From NCBI GenBank assembly GCA_001600415.1, contig BCJX01000010.1, positions 282,868 through 346,867 on the forward strand: DNA of 64,000 bases. The letters run 5' to 3'. This document shows, piece after piece, positions 23,678 to 36,043 of this stretch. This DNA is from Pascua guehoae. Its lineage: Eukaryota > Basidiomycota > Tremellomycetes > Trichosporonales > Trichosporonaceae. Each line of letters begins with the position of its first letter. Positions within the stretch are counted from its first letter, which is position 1. Made by a program: the position numbers and the translations under genes. The notes beneath the pieces were generated by a model that ran no database searches, was not told where the DNA came from, and saw only the letters and a list, made by a program, of their open reading frames with translations.

Positions 23678-26600
23678 CTACGTCGTTGCGCGGCCGATAC
23701 CCATACCGACGCGGACAAGGGTCTCGATGGCGGCGCGGCCGTTGTCCAGCAGATCGTCGTCGAAGACAGCACGGCCCTTTTCGAACACGCAGACGATGGT
23801 GGAGCCGCCTGGAAATGTCAGCACGAGGGATTGTGGGTCAAGTGCCGCACCGTCGCCCGGCGGCACTCTTTCCTGCAACTCTAAAACTCACCAAAGGCAA
23901 ACCAGCCGAGCTCGTCACCGCGCTTGACCTCCTGGCCCTCCTTGACAGACGAGCCGATACTGCCCACCACTGTCTGTTAGCCAATGTCACTCTCGCGCGC
24001 ATTCGACTTACTCATCGCACCGACCCAGACAGTCATGACAGTGCCAAACTGGGGGCTCTCGATGGGGACAATCTTGCGGACATTCTCGCCATAGACGTCA
24101 AGCGACGTGCGGATCGCCTGCGGGTTGACAGTGTAGTACTCCCCGTCAATATCGGTGATTTTGCCGATACGTCCGTCCACAGGCGAGTGGAAGCGGTGGT
24201 AGTCTTGCGGTGCGAGGCGGAAGATGGCGAGCGCGCCACCGTCGTACCTGTCCGCAATGTCGCGGTAATTGGGGCCGATGAGGTTGCCAACAGTAAAGTC
24301 ACGGCCCTTGATCCAGATTTGGGTCGCCTCGGTAGTACTCGCGAAACCCATAAAGCGACAGTCGGCGGCAGACACGAGACGATCCGGGTTGTTGGGCTCG
24401 TCGACCGGCCGGGCGTCGGCCTTGAGACGGCGGTAGAAGAACTCGTTGAACGTTTTGAACGAGTCGAGCGGGTCGCGGATCTCGTCGACGTTGAGGTGGT
24501 GGAAGTCGATAAAGCCCGGAATGTCGGCGGCGGACTGCGGCGAATCGTACTTGATTCCTTGCTTGATCGAGAGAGACTTAAGCAGTTTCTTGGCACGTGC
24601 GCTCGCCATTTTGCCGCGCGCACCCTTGTACAGGACGCGAATGCCGATGCGCACGTAGACTGCCATCTTCTCCTCCTGGAACTGGCCAGTGAGGCGGTCC
24701 TGCACGAGAATGTTGGCAGAGTTGGCGCCAAGCGAGTACGAGCCAATGGCAACCTTGTTGAGGAGCTTGGTGACCAGCTTGCGCTGCGCCTGGCTCGACG
24801 TGACGTACGTGGCCGTGACAATGCGGTCGACGCGCGACCAGTCGTTGGAGGCACAGACGGCAAGATGTGTGAGAATGTCTCTCTCACTGCGCTTGCCCAG
24901 GCGCGGGCGGTGACACAGTGGGCACTCTTTAATGTTGATCACGCGTTCGAGATCATCGCTGGACGAATGCTCGGAGCCGTCCTCCTGGTCTGAGCTGCCT
25001 GGGGACGAGTTGAGGGGCGCATCCGAGTCAATTGGGACTGATGGTAAGGGTGTTGCCGCACCCCCATTGCCATTCAACCCATTCTTTGGCCAGCCGTCCT
25101 TGAGGCGGTCGCTGAGCTCGTTCACATCCACTGCCGTGGCATCGGATGATAAGCCACCGTCGCTGCTGCTGAGGGTGACCTTGCGCTTCTCGTCGCACGT
25201 CTTGTTCGTCTGGCGCTCCAGGCATAGAACAACCTCGTCCACTGTGAGTTCGTCCTTGTCGGGCGATTTACCCCACATCGCAAAGTAGCCTTCAAGTGTC
25301 TCGCGAGTGAGAGTCGAGCCGAGCGAGTCGAGCATCGACGTGATTTCGAGGTAAGACATGGTGCCCCCGTCGTCGGCGTCGTACTGGGCGACATACTGCC
25401 GCCAGAAGCGCTGGCGAAGGGCGTCGTACGGCTCATACTTGGCTCGGACAGTGAGCGTGGGCGAGTGCTTGCTCTCCCAGGGCATGCTCTTGTTCGTGAC
25501 AATCGGGAGCTGGGAGTTAGGTCTCCGTCCTTGGGGCGTCAACATACAGTAAAGTCCTTGCACTCGTGCTTGCCATCAACGCCGGGGCTGTAGAGGCCGG
25601 TCGCCGGGTCTGGCTTTGGTGCGTCGGCCATGAGCTCGGCAAGTGGCAAGGTACACGTGCCGATCATGTCGTTGCCCGAAATCTTGTCCCAGTCGAGCAG
25701 TGCCATCTGGATGGTAAAGGAGCTCTCGTGCTCGTGGACGTGGAAGACGAGCTTTTCCTCCCAGGTAGGGTTGAGCGAGTGGCGGATGACACGTGTGCGG
25801 AACACCTTCTTGCCAAACGAGATGACCACGAAGGGGTCCATGTCGAATCCGGTGCGGAGCGCTAGGGTCAGAACATGTCGGACGAGAGTATCTCACCATT
25901 CTTGAGCTTGGGCAGGTCGCTTGCGCTCTGGATCTCGAGGACAACAATACCAGTGATGCCGTTGTGGTGTCCGAGGTCGAAGTTCTTCTTCTTCTTGCCC
26001 TTGCCGGGACGACGGAAGATACGCTTCTTGGAGCGCCCAGATGTGGCAGGCGCAGATCCAAGAGCGGGCGTGCCGGGGGTAGCCGCCCCGCTGGAGCGAC
26101 GCGAACTGGGTTGGGTGGTACCGGGAGCAGTAGGCTCGGGCGCGAGCAGGCGTCCTGCCGCCAGTGCGGCGCCGGCCTGGTCGAGAGGGGATTGATCCAT
26201 CGGTAGGGGCGAGTCGCGCAAGTACCCGTCGGGGTCGCCCTCAAGCGCGTCTTCCATGTGGTCTTCATCGTCGGAGCTAGACAGGCCGTCGTCAAGCCAG
26301 TCGTATTCTTCAACGTATTCGGCCTTCGGGCTACGGCCCGAGACTGGGGCCACCATGGTGGAGGTGAGGAGCTGGTAGCCGCCTGGCGTGCCCGACTTGG
26401 ATGACTCTGTTGGTGGGGTTGACTTCATCATGACCGTACCAATACCCTCGTTCTGTCAATGTTAGCAGCTGCAAAGAGGACAGTGCAGTGACGCGGTACG
26501 ACGCCAAAGCTGGCGACGCCGTGGCGATGCGATCGTGATCGGGAAATTTCGACGCCAGCTACGACGCCTGTTTACAACTTACCGCCGGTACACTCAACAC

Positions 26601-28024
26601 GCCAAAGTGGTTTCCAACGTAGGTACGCTGAATGATTGCGTCAAACACAGATGTGACCTTCTTGAGGGCATCCGCAGGGTCCGTACCGGGCGGGGGGACG
26701 AGGCCGATCTGGAGCGTAACAGTGCCGGTTACCTTTGTCCTCCGGCGGGTAGTCTCGAGCCCGAATGTCTGCAACTGATGGTCGTGAGCCGTGTACTTTT
26801 TTTCCCGCAGTAGTGATAAACGACGTACCGGAAGGCTATCATTCCAGAGCATTGCCGGGCCGCCAACGAACCACTGATCGACACCGATGAACATCTCGCC
26901 CATGTACTCCTTGCGCATGAGGTCCTGCACGTTAGCACCGGCTCGTTTAAACCGGGAGCCTGAAACCCTGTGCCAGGCGCGTGTCTGGACCCCGAAATAG
27001 CGCCTGGGTTTCATCGTGCCCACGCATGCCACGCACCTTGTCCCACATCACACCTTCGATCCCGCGGCTGCCAATGACACCCGCGAGCGAGAGGTAGAGG
27101 GGAAAGTCAAACGTGCTCTGCGGCTGCGGGAACGTGGGGTTGAGGGTGCGTTTGACGACGGGCGTGGTGAAGCGCGTCGCGGGAGCCATGAGCAGCGTGA
27201 GGAACCTGGCACATTGTCAGCCAGTAGCTCAAACGCTAGTAGTGGGAACGAGCCGGGTAGCACAAGCGTTATGCTGAGACACGGCGACGTAACGCCGCAC
27301 GGTATCCCATACCAAAGGCGGTGCCGACGGTGACTCACGGATCGCTAAACCCATTGCGGTCCTTGGCAACAAGATCCTCTGCACTGACGACTCGGACGCG
27401 GAGGTATGCAGCAGGTTCCTCGCCATCGAGGGGCTTGCGGGGTCCACGCGCCGCCTGGGCAACGGCGACGGGGTCGACGCTGTCCTTTGAGCTCATGGTA
27501 CCTGTCGTCTTCCGGCGAAGCATTCCGCTGCGGCGCGGAGTGGGAGGTTCCAGGAGGATTGGACCGCCGCCTGGGCCCAAGTCTGAGCCGCCTGTGGATC
27601 CTGTCGTGGAGCTGCCCGTCCATGAGCGGTGCTGTGCGTCGCTGCCAGTGTAGCCGCCGTTGCTGTCCGTATTGCTGTGCGAGTCATCGTCATAGACCGA
27701 GAAGGGGGTGCTGGCGCCCGAGGGAAGGCCCGGTGTAGGCTGCGGGGTCGGAGCCGAGCTGCCTGTCCCGCTGCGGATGGCGGACGCAGCGAGCTTGAGC
27801 GGCTTGAGCGGCTTGGCCGCGAGGCGACGGAGGCGAGGCGCCGCACCCTGCCGGGGGGTTGGAGCGGTGAGGGCGGAGGAGGACGACGCGACTGTGGCGG
27901 CCATGTTCACCGTAGAGGGTGGAGCAGCCGCCGGGGGCATGTCGGAGTCTTGAGGATTGGGAAAGTGAGGAAGAGGAGGAGGAGGAGAGGAGGAAGGGGG
28001 TTGCGGGGGAGGATGATTGTCCAT
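23678..28024 (-). CDS. PSD2: Phosphatidylserine decarboxylase, C2-domain type (Psd2-like)
   Basis: This enzyme converts phosphatidylserine to phosphatidylethanolamine on endomembranes (Golgi/endosome for yeast Psd2). Nine exons: 28024-27339, 27205-27037, 26924-26829, 26774-26583, 26452-25897, 25861-25548, 25509-24012, 23969-23892, 23808-23678; 1239 residues, near the size of Psd2. A first C2 domain begins near 205 (LRVRVVSAEDLVAKDRNGFS) and a second near 546 (GIVVLEIQSASDLPKL, then SLNPTWEEKLVFHVHEHE). An EF-hand-like loop (DADDGGTMSYLEI) is near 712. The catalytic domain follows from about 880, with YHRFHSPVDG near 1107 and the self-cleavage motif FGGST at about 1196, where the serine becomes the pyruvoyl group. 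The last two introns flank this motif. The first ATG is at 28024. Confidence 0.93.
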
Positions 28025-30711
28025 TGTGATGACGAGTGTCGAGGGAAGCAAGCACTACTAGTTGCACTGCACAGCAGAGTGGAGGGACAGAGGCAGGGCA
28101 GTAGCCAATGCTGCGGAGGGCGATGGTGGTCGCCGGTCCGGGGGGTGCGTGGTGGGTGATGCGGGCACTACAGGCTGCAGGCTAGGCAGTCCAGTCCAGT
28201 GCGAGGTGTGACCCAACGCGGGGCGGACAGGGGGGGGGGGGGGGGGGGCGGATGGGCACCGTGGCGTTGTTGGCGCGGCCTCGAGGCAGCCAGCTAAGGT
28301 CGGCACTCGGCGGGCGGGTGGGTTGGTCGGCGAGGACAGGGAAAGGCAAAGGGATGCCGAAGTCGATCTCTCTGGCACGCACTCTGCTAGCGATCACAAA
28401 GCTCACAACAATGTGGCAGCGGTGCGACAAGTGCGGGGGGGGGCGGCCAGGAGGGACGTGGATCGTGTGACGAGGTGCCGACCGTGCCGGATGCGGTGTG
28501 GGCAGATGGCCGGATGGACCAACAGATGCGGCGAGGACGTGCTCGATCTAGGACTCGAGGCGGGTGACTATGAAATGAAATGAATGTGTGTAACAATAGT
28601 AGTAGCTGATGTGAGAGAGAGAGACAGCGACGACTCAAGGAGAGGCAAGGCGTGGCGTTGATCAAAGGTGTCAAGGTGGTGGTGTGGTGGCGTTTATGCC
28701 GACACAGGACCCTCTCTCCGAGCAGCCAGGAATAAATCAACCACTGATGGATGCATGACCACCACCTACAACGCGGGCAGCGGCTTGGGTCATAGTCTGG
28801 TCCATGGTGCCATATACCATCTAATCACCTGTCTCTCTCTCTGCCTTTGATCCCCTCTCGGTGTATGCTGTCATTCCGCATCCGTCTTGTGCCGCTGCTG
28901 CTCGGCGCTCCTCAGGCTGCTGCTGCGGGGGGTGGTGGGTCATGTCTTAATCAGTGTGTGCACTGCTCGCGGGCGGGCGGGCGGAAGGGCGGACCGTGTG
29001 CTAAATTGCATCTTGCTGCTTTGGTCGAGCGCGTATCGTAGAGTGAATGTGCCTGTTACGGCACCTATTTTGGACAAAGACACCACCACGCACCACCTCG
29101 CCCCTGCACTCTCTCTTCCGATGTTCCCTTTTGTGCCCTTTTGGCGCCCTGGGTTGGGTTGCGTGTCCACAGTATCGGATCCTGAACTTTATTGGGAACC
29201 CAACAACAAAGAAAGACCTTTACACCGCAGCATGCCTTGGCTCCAACTGGCCAAGATGATCGGGTACTACGTCATCCCCTTTTGCTCGTCCCGTCAAACC
29301 ACAGGTCAGGCGGTAAAAAGGTTCGTGTTCGCACTGGCGCAACCCAGGTCAGGCGGGTCACTCTGCAGCTTTGCAACAGGACACGCAAAGGGCTGTGCAG
29401 TTGTGCGTCGCCAGATCGCCAAGACGCCTGCTGTTGGAAGAAATCCAAGACAGCATGTTGGCGACGGATCCAACGGGTTGTACGCATGCCACGCAACCCA
29501 GGGCATGCAGCATGCAGCAGGATGGACACTGACAGACTGCTTGCTGTGTCGCGTCTATTACGCGTACCGCGGCCCAGGGTGCGGAAGGCGGCATTGGATG
29601 AAACGAGGGCACAACGGCCCGCCTGGAAACACTCCTGAAAGTCCATGGCCCAGACACTTGGCAACAACGTGGCACTCTGTCGTGCGCACGACTCTTGGCG
29701 CGCCAATGACTCTGTCCATGCATGCCAATATGCATCCTGCTGAAGTAACGCGACAACGCGAAGACTGGCCGTGATGCGCGTCGCGCGTCGCGGGTGTGGC
29801 GCCTAGCCCGCAGTTTCCACCCAACGTGTGGCGCGTGTGGCGCAATGTCGTGGTCGCGTGTCAGCTCCTGCATGCCTCGTTCACACAAGCCTCATACGTA
29901 CAGTCTGGCAGCCGACAGCAGTATCATGACTACAGTACTAACCAACTGGAAAAGCCCACTGGTGTATAACACAAGGCAGCAAGACGCCGTCGCACCGGAA
30001 GACAGGCATCAAAATGAAGCACAAAGAGGAGAGCAGACATAAAATGAGACCCTCTTCAGATGAAGTGTCGTTACTAGCACCCTACCTAACATCCCGGACA
30101 GATCTTACCGAAAGGAAACCCAGTGAACTGATCCACTGGAGAGCGGTTCGACAGATCGAAGACGCAGCCTCTAGTTGGGGCGGTGTAAAGAGTGGCACCT
30201 AACCCGGAGGAGAACCACCGGATTGAGAATACTGCAATCCCCTCCCTGAAGAGGGACGTGTGGCCACACTGTGCAATGCTCGAAAACAGCAAGCTGATGT
30301 CAAAAGTAGACTCCATGTCGTTATCTAATCTACCCGGAAGGAGAGACGCGTAAGACCTCTCGCTGGGATGAAATAACCATCAGTCGCGGCCGTCATCCAC
30401 ATCCATAGCAGCGCCCTACCCCCTGGGCATCACGTGTGCGGCTATTCGTTTTCTGCCACCGTTGTGGTCCTGTGGTGACGGTACATCCAAGGCGAGAGCC
30501 ATCAGATCCGAAGTGTGCACGGCATGACCGCTGACCACGAAAGGGTCTGAAACGCGGACGGAACGTTGTGCTTGACACTTTCCAGCAGCTGTATTCGTCA
30601 GGCCCTGGCATTGTCCAAACTAGAAGCGTCATGTAGTATTGCCCTGCAAGCAGAAGCATGACCAGCTGTTTACGCAGGGAGAGTATCTACCTTCGCATGG
30701 CCTGTCATCGC
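28025..30711. other. Long gene-poor region upstream of PSD2
   Basis: There is no supported gene in about 2.7 kb. A plus-strand open frame (28887-29774) has no matching splice pattern, domain or codon bias and is treated as chance. The part near 30000-30360 is less GC-rich than its surroundings and unfamiliar to me. A 19-base poly-G run lies at 28230-28248. Confidence 0.5.
28230..28248. repeat. Poly-G tract (19 G)
   Basis: An uninterrupted G run lies about 200 bases upstream of the PSD2 start. Confidence 0.9.
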
Positions 30712-30742
30712 ACCCTGCACAACACACCGTGTTGTGCAGGGT
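30712..30742. repeat. Perfect hairpin, 14-bp stem and 3-nt loop
   Basis: The left arm ACCCTGCACAACAC and right arm GTGTTGTGCAGGGT are exact reverse complements around the loop ACC. No T-rich tail follows, so it is not an obvious terminator. It sits about 290 bases upstream of the orphan coding region. Confidence 0.85.
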
Positions 30743-31002
30743 AACTCTGCCTTCCATCTTCCACTCGATTCAGTTGTTGACCGCGTCCGGCCACTTTCAG
30801 CTCCACTCTCAACACCCCTGGTCTGCTCTGTATCCCAGACGACTCCGACCGCTAACGACGCGTCGCAGCCGCTCTTTCGAGGCTGGCGCGTCACCCTCGT
30901 CATCGGCCTTTCTGCGCTCACCGTCGTCGCCGAAGATGGGCCGCCACTGCTCTACCTCCCGTTCACCTCGACCATTTCGCCTGCCTCTCCGTTTTATATT
31001 AC

Positions 31003-32340
31003 ATGCCTGATGACGTGCAGGGCGCGCTGGACAGCCTCTCCCCCTTTCTGGAGCCTATTTTCAATAGTACAGGGGACGATGGCCCACTGGCCGAGTTGCT
31101 CAACTATACATGGGACGACGGTTTACTGGCCGATCTGCTCAACTATACAGGAGACATTTGTGGCTTCAATCCGGGCGAGGTCGGGCCACAGAGAACTTGT
31201 CCTTTCGTGAACGCTGGGACACGACATTCGACGAGTCCTCGTGGGGCGAGTACCAGCCAGGAATGCTCGGCCTGGGCTCTGCTCACTGCACTATTGAGGT
31301 GGGTATCACTGCCATGACACTGTGTTCTGGGACGCAAAACACGGTCATTTTCCCCCGTGTCATGGTCACAGCATTCTACTTGTGGGGCAGCGTGGTTGGC
31401 GGCAATGCCGTGCCGCTCAACCACAACACCGACAGCACGCTCGACGCTGTGTGGCCGACTTGTGGCAGTGGCCTGCCGTACTCGAATACAAACGTCGACA
31501 TGTCTGTCGGTCGCATGAGTGGTGGCGTCCCGCCCAGCGGGGATCCATGACGGTGGACAACCTCGCATTTACATACTGTATCCAGACCCAAGTGTATGTG
31601 CGCGCTTTCAGAGCTAGTTTGGATATTGTTCTGGCCATTGGACCAGCGGGCAGTGCGGTCATGATGATCAGATCGGGAAATGTGCAAGACGGCGGCTGAT
31701 CCGTAGGTCCAACGTTGACGAGATTGTGAACACCCAGTGTTTTGTCGACGGCAGCACAAAGCAACAGAACAGCTTAGTTGGACACGACGGGACGTGGACA
31801 CTTGAACCGACTCTAGGTGGGACAGTCGGTAAGTGCCACCTGCTCCTGTGCTTCATCACGTTTTCCGTTGTCGCTGAATTCCAGGCGGTCAGCAATTTTT
31901 GGGCTGTGCAACCATTCGTGGCACGAGCCGAGCCTGTATTGCTGTGCGAATACCCCGCAGCCTTCATAAGTCTGGACGGAGCCATCAGTCCTGACCACGG
32001 CCCGTTCTGTATAATCACCGAGCCCCAGGACAACTACTACCCGATTACTTCTAACAACTACAACCCATGGTGCTATGGAAAGGCCGTTACCGATCCCAGG
32101 CAGGAGTACATACAATACTTACAATTATTGCCCCTTCGCCTCCGACTGGTGCACTCACCAAGCGTAACCGTGAGGCTCTTTGCCTCCACTCGCTCCCTCA
32201 CTACTCTAGTATTGTGTGCGTCCCATATCGAGCATGTTCCCTGCTCACACCAGTCAGGATACGTCCCACCAGAAACCGAGACAGAAGATTACAGTATAGA
32301 TGTCTACTCGGCTGTTGGGTCCTCATCGGGGGCTGGGTAA
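31003..32340 (+). pseudogene. Orphan secreted/membrane protein, probably decayed
   Basis: I do not recognise this protein. Coding-like sequence is spread over different frames. At 31003-31197 an acidic segment with a duplicated motif (GDDGPLAELLNYT, WDDGLLADLLNYT) leads to DICGFNPGEVGPQ. Another frame continues at about 31200-31550 (FRERWDTTFDESSWGEYQPG, CGSGLPYSNTNVDMSVG). After a possible intron, a third block follows at 31726-32120 (NTQCFVDGSTKQQNSLVGHD, FCIITEPQDNYYP). In yet another frame near 32310-32375 there is a hydrophobic run (CWVLIGGWVIGALLVAV) that could be a membrane anchor. Conserved-looking cysteines and NxT sites suggest a secreted or surface protein. I could not join the blocks with consistent splice phases, so frameshifts or sequence errors are likely. 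Confidence 0.35.
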
Positions 32341-32375
32341 TCGGCGCACTACTCGTCGCAGTCTCAACCACTTGA

Positions 32376-33908
32376 TCAGCACGACGATGCCACGGCGTGC
32401 CCTTCACATATTCCGTCATTACACATGTCACATACACACACCACCACCCGCTCGGAGGAGGCGATAGAAGCTGAACAGGCCGCCACTGAAGGTTCCAGAG
32501 TTGGAGCGTCTGGGTGGACGACCTGAGCGATATCTAGATGCATTTAATGATACACACGGACACTTGGTGGGAAGGCGAGGATAATTTACAGGGCACATAA
32601 ATGCCGTGCAGGTTAAATGGGCCCTAGCAGGCCATGCATGCAAGAGTAACTGCACGCCGTGTTACGTGCCTAGAGGGCAGTGGGAGAAGGGGTGATGCAC
32701 ATTGCCTCTGTGGGCGATTATAGGGGACTGTTGCACTTCGTATGGTGACGGAGCAAAAAGAATGCAAAAAGAATGAGTTTATGATTTATGGTCAACCTCC
32801 GAAGAGGGGTGGGAAAGAAATTCGAACAGCGTCTGTTTGAAACTCGCACACTGCTAGACTTTAGTAAAAGGCGAAAGCTAGATTAGAGATGTGCAAATTC
32901 CTGACGCGTTGGAGACTGTGAATAATTTAGTCCTTATGAAGCGCATCGACGGAAGCAATTGGTCGCCTGTCACCTCGGTGCCAGCTAGCGGACTTCTGAC
33001 GGCTGCCCGCGACCCTACCTGTCTCTCAACCGTCGGCGTTGTCCCCGCTTTATCCGCGGCCGAGCGCGCCTTGCCGCACGCCGCTCTATGCTGGTCCTTG
33101 TATGTGCGGGTCAAGTTTTGGTGCAGTCACCTGTTCTGGCACCACTCTCTCCATGTCGTCATTACAATAACCAACAGTCGTCTCCGGGCATGCTCGATTG
33201 CCGTTTTGCATTGCATGCTTAGCATGCTCTGCTTGCAATTTGCATGCATGCCCTGGGCCTTGCATGCTGTGCTACACCCCTTGCTGGTACTTCCTGCATA
33301 CCTTGCCCCCTGTTCCCCGCTGTTGCCCCACATGTCGGACTCGGCAGAGCGGATGGTCATTGGCGACTGCCGTCTCGGCAAGCAAGGTGTCGCCAAAAGC
33401 CGAGGTGTGTGTGGAGGGGGGTGGAGACCGGCTGAGCCCGGCAACCGTGTAAGCCGGTCATGTCGGCTTGAGGCGAGAGGCCCATTTCCGTAAGGGTTTA
33501 CAAAGACTGCCTGCAAGTCACCATGGCTGACGCCGGCCAAACCTGATACAATGGCAGCACCAGAGTCGTGGGTGTGAGAGGGTGGCCGCCAAGGCACGTC
33601 TAATGCCGCACTGCGCCAGCACTCGCATCCTGAACCATGCCCATGCCTGGCCTGACTGGGTTTCGGCGCCGTCATGCCCGGGTCGGTACCCATTATGTAC
33701 ACCCATTACCCCCCACCGGTCTCCACTCCACCCCCCTCTCTCCATCTCGTTTCTCCCAGCTATCCTAGCTTGTCTTTTTTTTCTTCTTGTCTTCTCTTTT
33801 CTTTTCCATCCTTGCCGCTGCTGTCGCCATCTGTAACCACCTGTCCTTTGCTTGTAGTACCACCCTCTCACACCGCGCCGACCACCGACCCCGCCAACGC
33901 CACGCACA
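32376..33908. other. Intergenic, upstream of the SLC25A17-type carrier
   Basis: No gene is seen. There is a cluster of tgcatgc/gcatgc words at 33190-33265 and a pyrimidine-rich leader at 33715-33830 just before the carrier start. Confidence 0.55.
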
Positions 33909-36043
33909 ATGGCTGAACCGCTCACTCCCCTCGGCTCGGCGCTCGCCGGCGCCCTCGGCTCGGTCTTTGCCAACGCGTGCGTACAGCTTGACGGCTGCCG
34001 GCCCCCCCCCCCCCCCCCCGGCGCCCACTTACGAAGCCCACAAGGCTGGGGCCAGCGGCGGCGACGACTAGCCAAGCCCCCCAGCTCCACACCGCCCTTC
34101 GGTTGTAGGGTACCCCCCGCTAACGCCCAGTGTCGTCTACCCGCTCGACACGGTCAAGACACGCCTGCAGGCCGGCGGCGCACCAGAGAAGCCACCGGCC
34201 GACTCGGAGAAGCCCAAGCGCCAGACACCTCGCACCCCTGCGGGCCTCGTCCGCGCGCTCCTCGGCAAGCTCAAGCGCTGGCAGATGCTCAACATGCTTG
34301 TCCGCATCATCCGCACCGAGGGCGTCTCTGGCGCGTTCAAGGGCTTCAGCGCCAACATGATCAACACATTCTCTATGCGTGAGTGGCCCCATGGGGCGGA
34401 TCGGGCAGGCGACTTGGTGTACGGGCTCCAGAGGCTGGATGGGCTGCGGCGGGAGGCGGGGTAGAGGGGGGGGACAGACTGGCGGCGAGACATTGGGTTT
34501 CGCACCGCTCGCCAGAGCTCGAGGTTGCGCGGGACCGAACTGGAATGGTGTATCATATCATTCCAAGTGGAGAGCCGGCGATACCGCCAGTCAGAATTCG
34601 CCCGTCCATCACAGCGCTTCGCATCGCGCACCAACCTCTGGGTACACACGTCCCTGGTTACTGCGGGGCCACCGACGGGTTCCACTTGGGATCTGGGCAC
34701 GAGTGGCGTTGGCTCGGCGGCGTCTACCTGCCGATCGGAGGCGCCGTCGCCCACCTTTTACCTTTTGCTTGCGTGTGATTGCAGCAATCCTGGGTGTCTT
34801 TTGGTGTATCGACTTTTGGCCGACACACGGACCTCCTTGGACCCCACACAGTCTGTGCGCGGCAGATTAGACGAGGCGTGATTTTGCGGTGGGACAGCGA
34901 GATACACCGCGACGTGACTTGGAACGGGGCAATCCAAAGCTCTACGCCGCTTCATCGCCGACTTGTGTGTTACCCTGCACTTGATCATCCATCTGTGCCA
35001 AGTCGAAGCCCCCAGCCCCCCTCGCCTTCGCGATACCCATCGCCCATCCCCTCTCCCCCTCATTTCTCAATACTAGACCTGACCACTAACCGGAACAGAG
35101 TTCGCATACTTCTTCTTCCACACGCTGCTGCGCACGGCGGCGATCCAGCGCACCGGTGCGTCGCTCAACACGCCCGCTGAGCTGGCCCTCGGCGCCGCCG
35201 CCGGTGGCCTGGCGCAGATCTTCACCATCCCCGTGGCGGTGATTGCGACGCGCCAGCAGCTGTGGATCCCACCCCCGGGTGCCACGGGCAAGGCCGCGCG
35301 CGAGCCAAGCCTGCTCGAGACGGCCAAGGAGATTGTCCGCGACGGCGGCGTCACTGCGCTCTGGACCGGCCTCAAGCCCGGTCTCGTCCTCACCGTCAAC
35401 CCCGCCATCACGTACGGTGTGTTTGAGCGCGGCAAGACGTTCCTCCTCGAGGGCGAGGGTCGCGCCGGCGGCAAGCTCGGTGTCGGCGAGGCCTTCTGGC
35501 TCGGTGTCTTCTCCAAGACGCTCGCGACCATTGTCACCTACCCCTACATCTTTGTAAGTCGAGTCCGCAGTCGGTCTTATTCGGCGCGTCTTGCTGGATG
35601 CGTTGCGTGCCAGTGGCTACAGTGCCGGTCTCGGTCTGCCACACCACACCGAGGAATTGTGGGCAGACTGTGGCTTGGGCCCAGTCTTGGCTCTCCAACC
35701 ACCCAGCGCCACCGCCTCACACAGCATTCCTCACCTTCCTCCGTTTCAGCGCTAACCCCGCCCACAGGCCAAGGTCCGCCTGCAGGCAAAGGACGACAGC
35801 TCGTACGCCGACGCGGCCAACCCGGGCAAGAAGCGCCCCAAGGGCGCCATCGACCTCCTCCGCCAGGTGTACAACGAGCAGGGCATCTCTGGATGGTACC
35901 AGGGCCTAGGCGCGCAGATTGTCAAGGCCGTTCTCTGCCAGGGCATTCTCTTTGTCTCAAAGGAAAAGTTCGAAGACTACGCACGCGTGATCATGGCCGC
36001 CGCCGACCGCCTCGCGGCCCAGTACAAGGTCAAGTCGGCCTAA
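33909..36043 (+). CDS. Peroxisomal membrane carrier, PMP34/PMP47 (SLC25A17) type
   Basis: This mitochondrial-carrier-family protein belongs to the branch that sits in the peroxisome membrane and exchanges ATP, CoA or other nucleotides (yeast Ant1, Candida PMP47, human PMP34). Exons are 33909-33976, 34131-34378, 35099-35553 and 35768-36043; 348 residues. Three carrier signatures are readable: PLDTVKTRL, a modified IPVAVIATRQQL, and YPYIFAKVRLQAK. Branch-specific similarity to PMP34 is seen in FAYFFFHTLLR, NPAITYGVFERGK, FSKTLATIVTYP and GLGAQIVKAVL. Intron 1 holds an 18-base C run. Intron 2 is 720 nt, the longest inferred intron in the window apart from the one spanning the gap. The exact substrate cannot be told from sequence. 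Confidence 0.85.
34002..34019. repeat. Poly-C tract (18 C) in carrier intron 1
   Basis: An uninterrupted C run lies between the donor at 33977 and the acceptor at 34130. Confidence 0.9.

Noticed and set aside
28887..29774. 295-codon plus-strand open frame
   Set aside because: No splice pattern, domain or codon bias; overlapped by equally long frames on the other strand.
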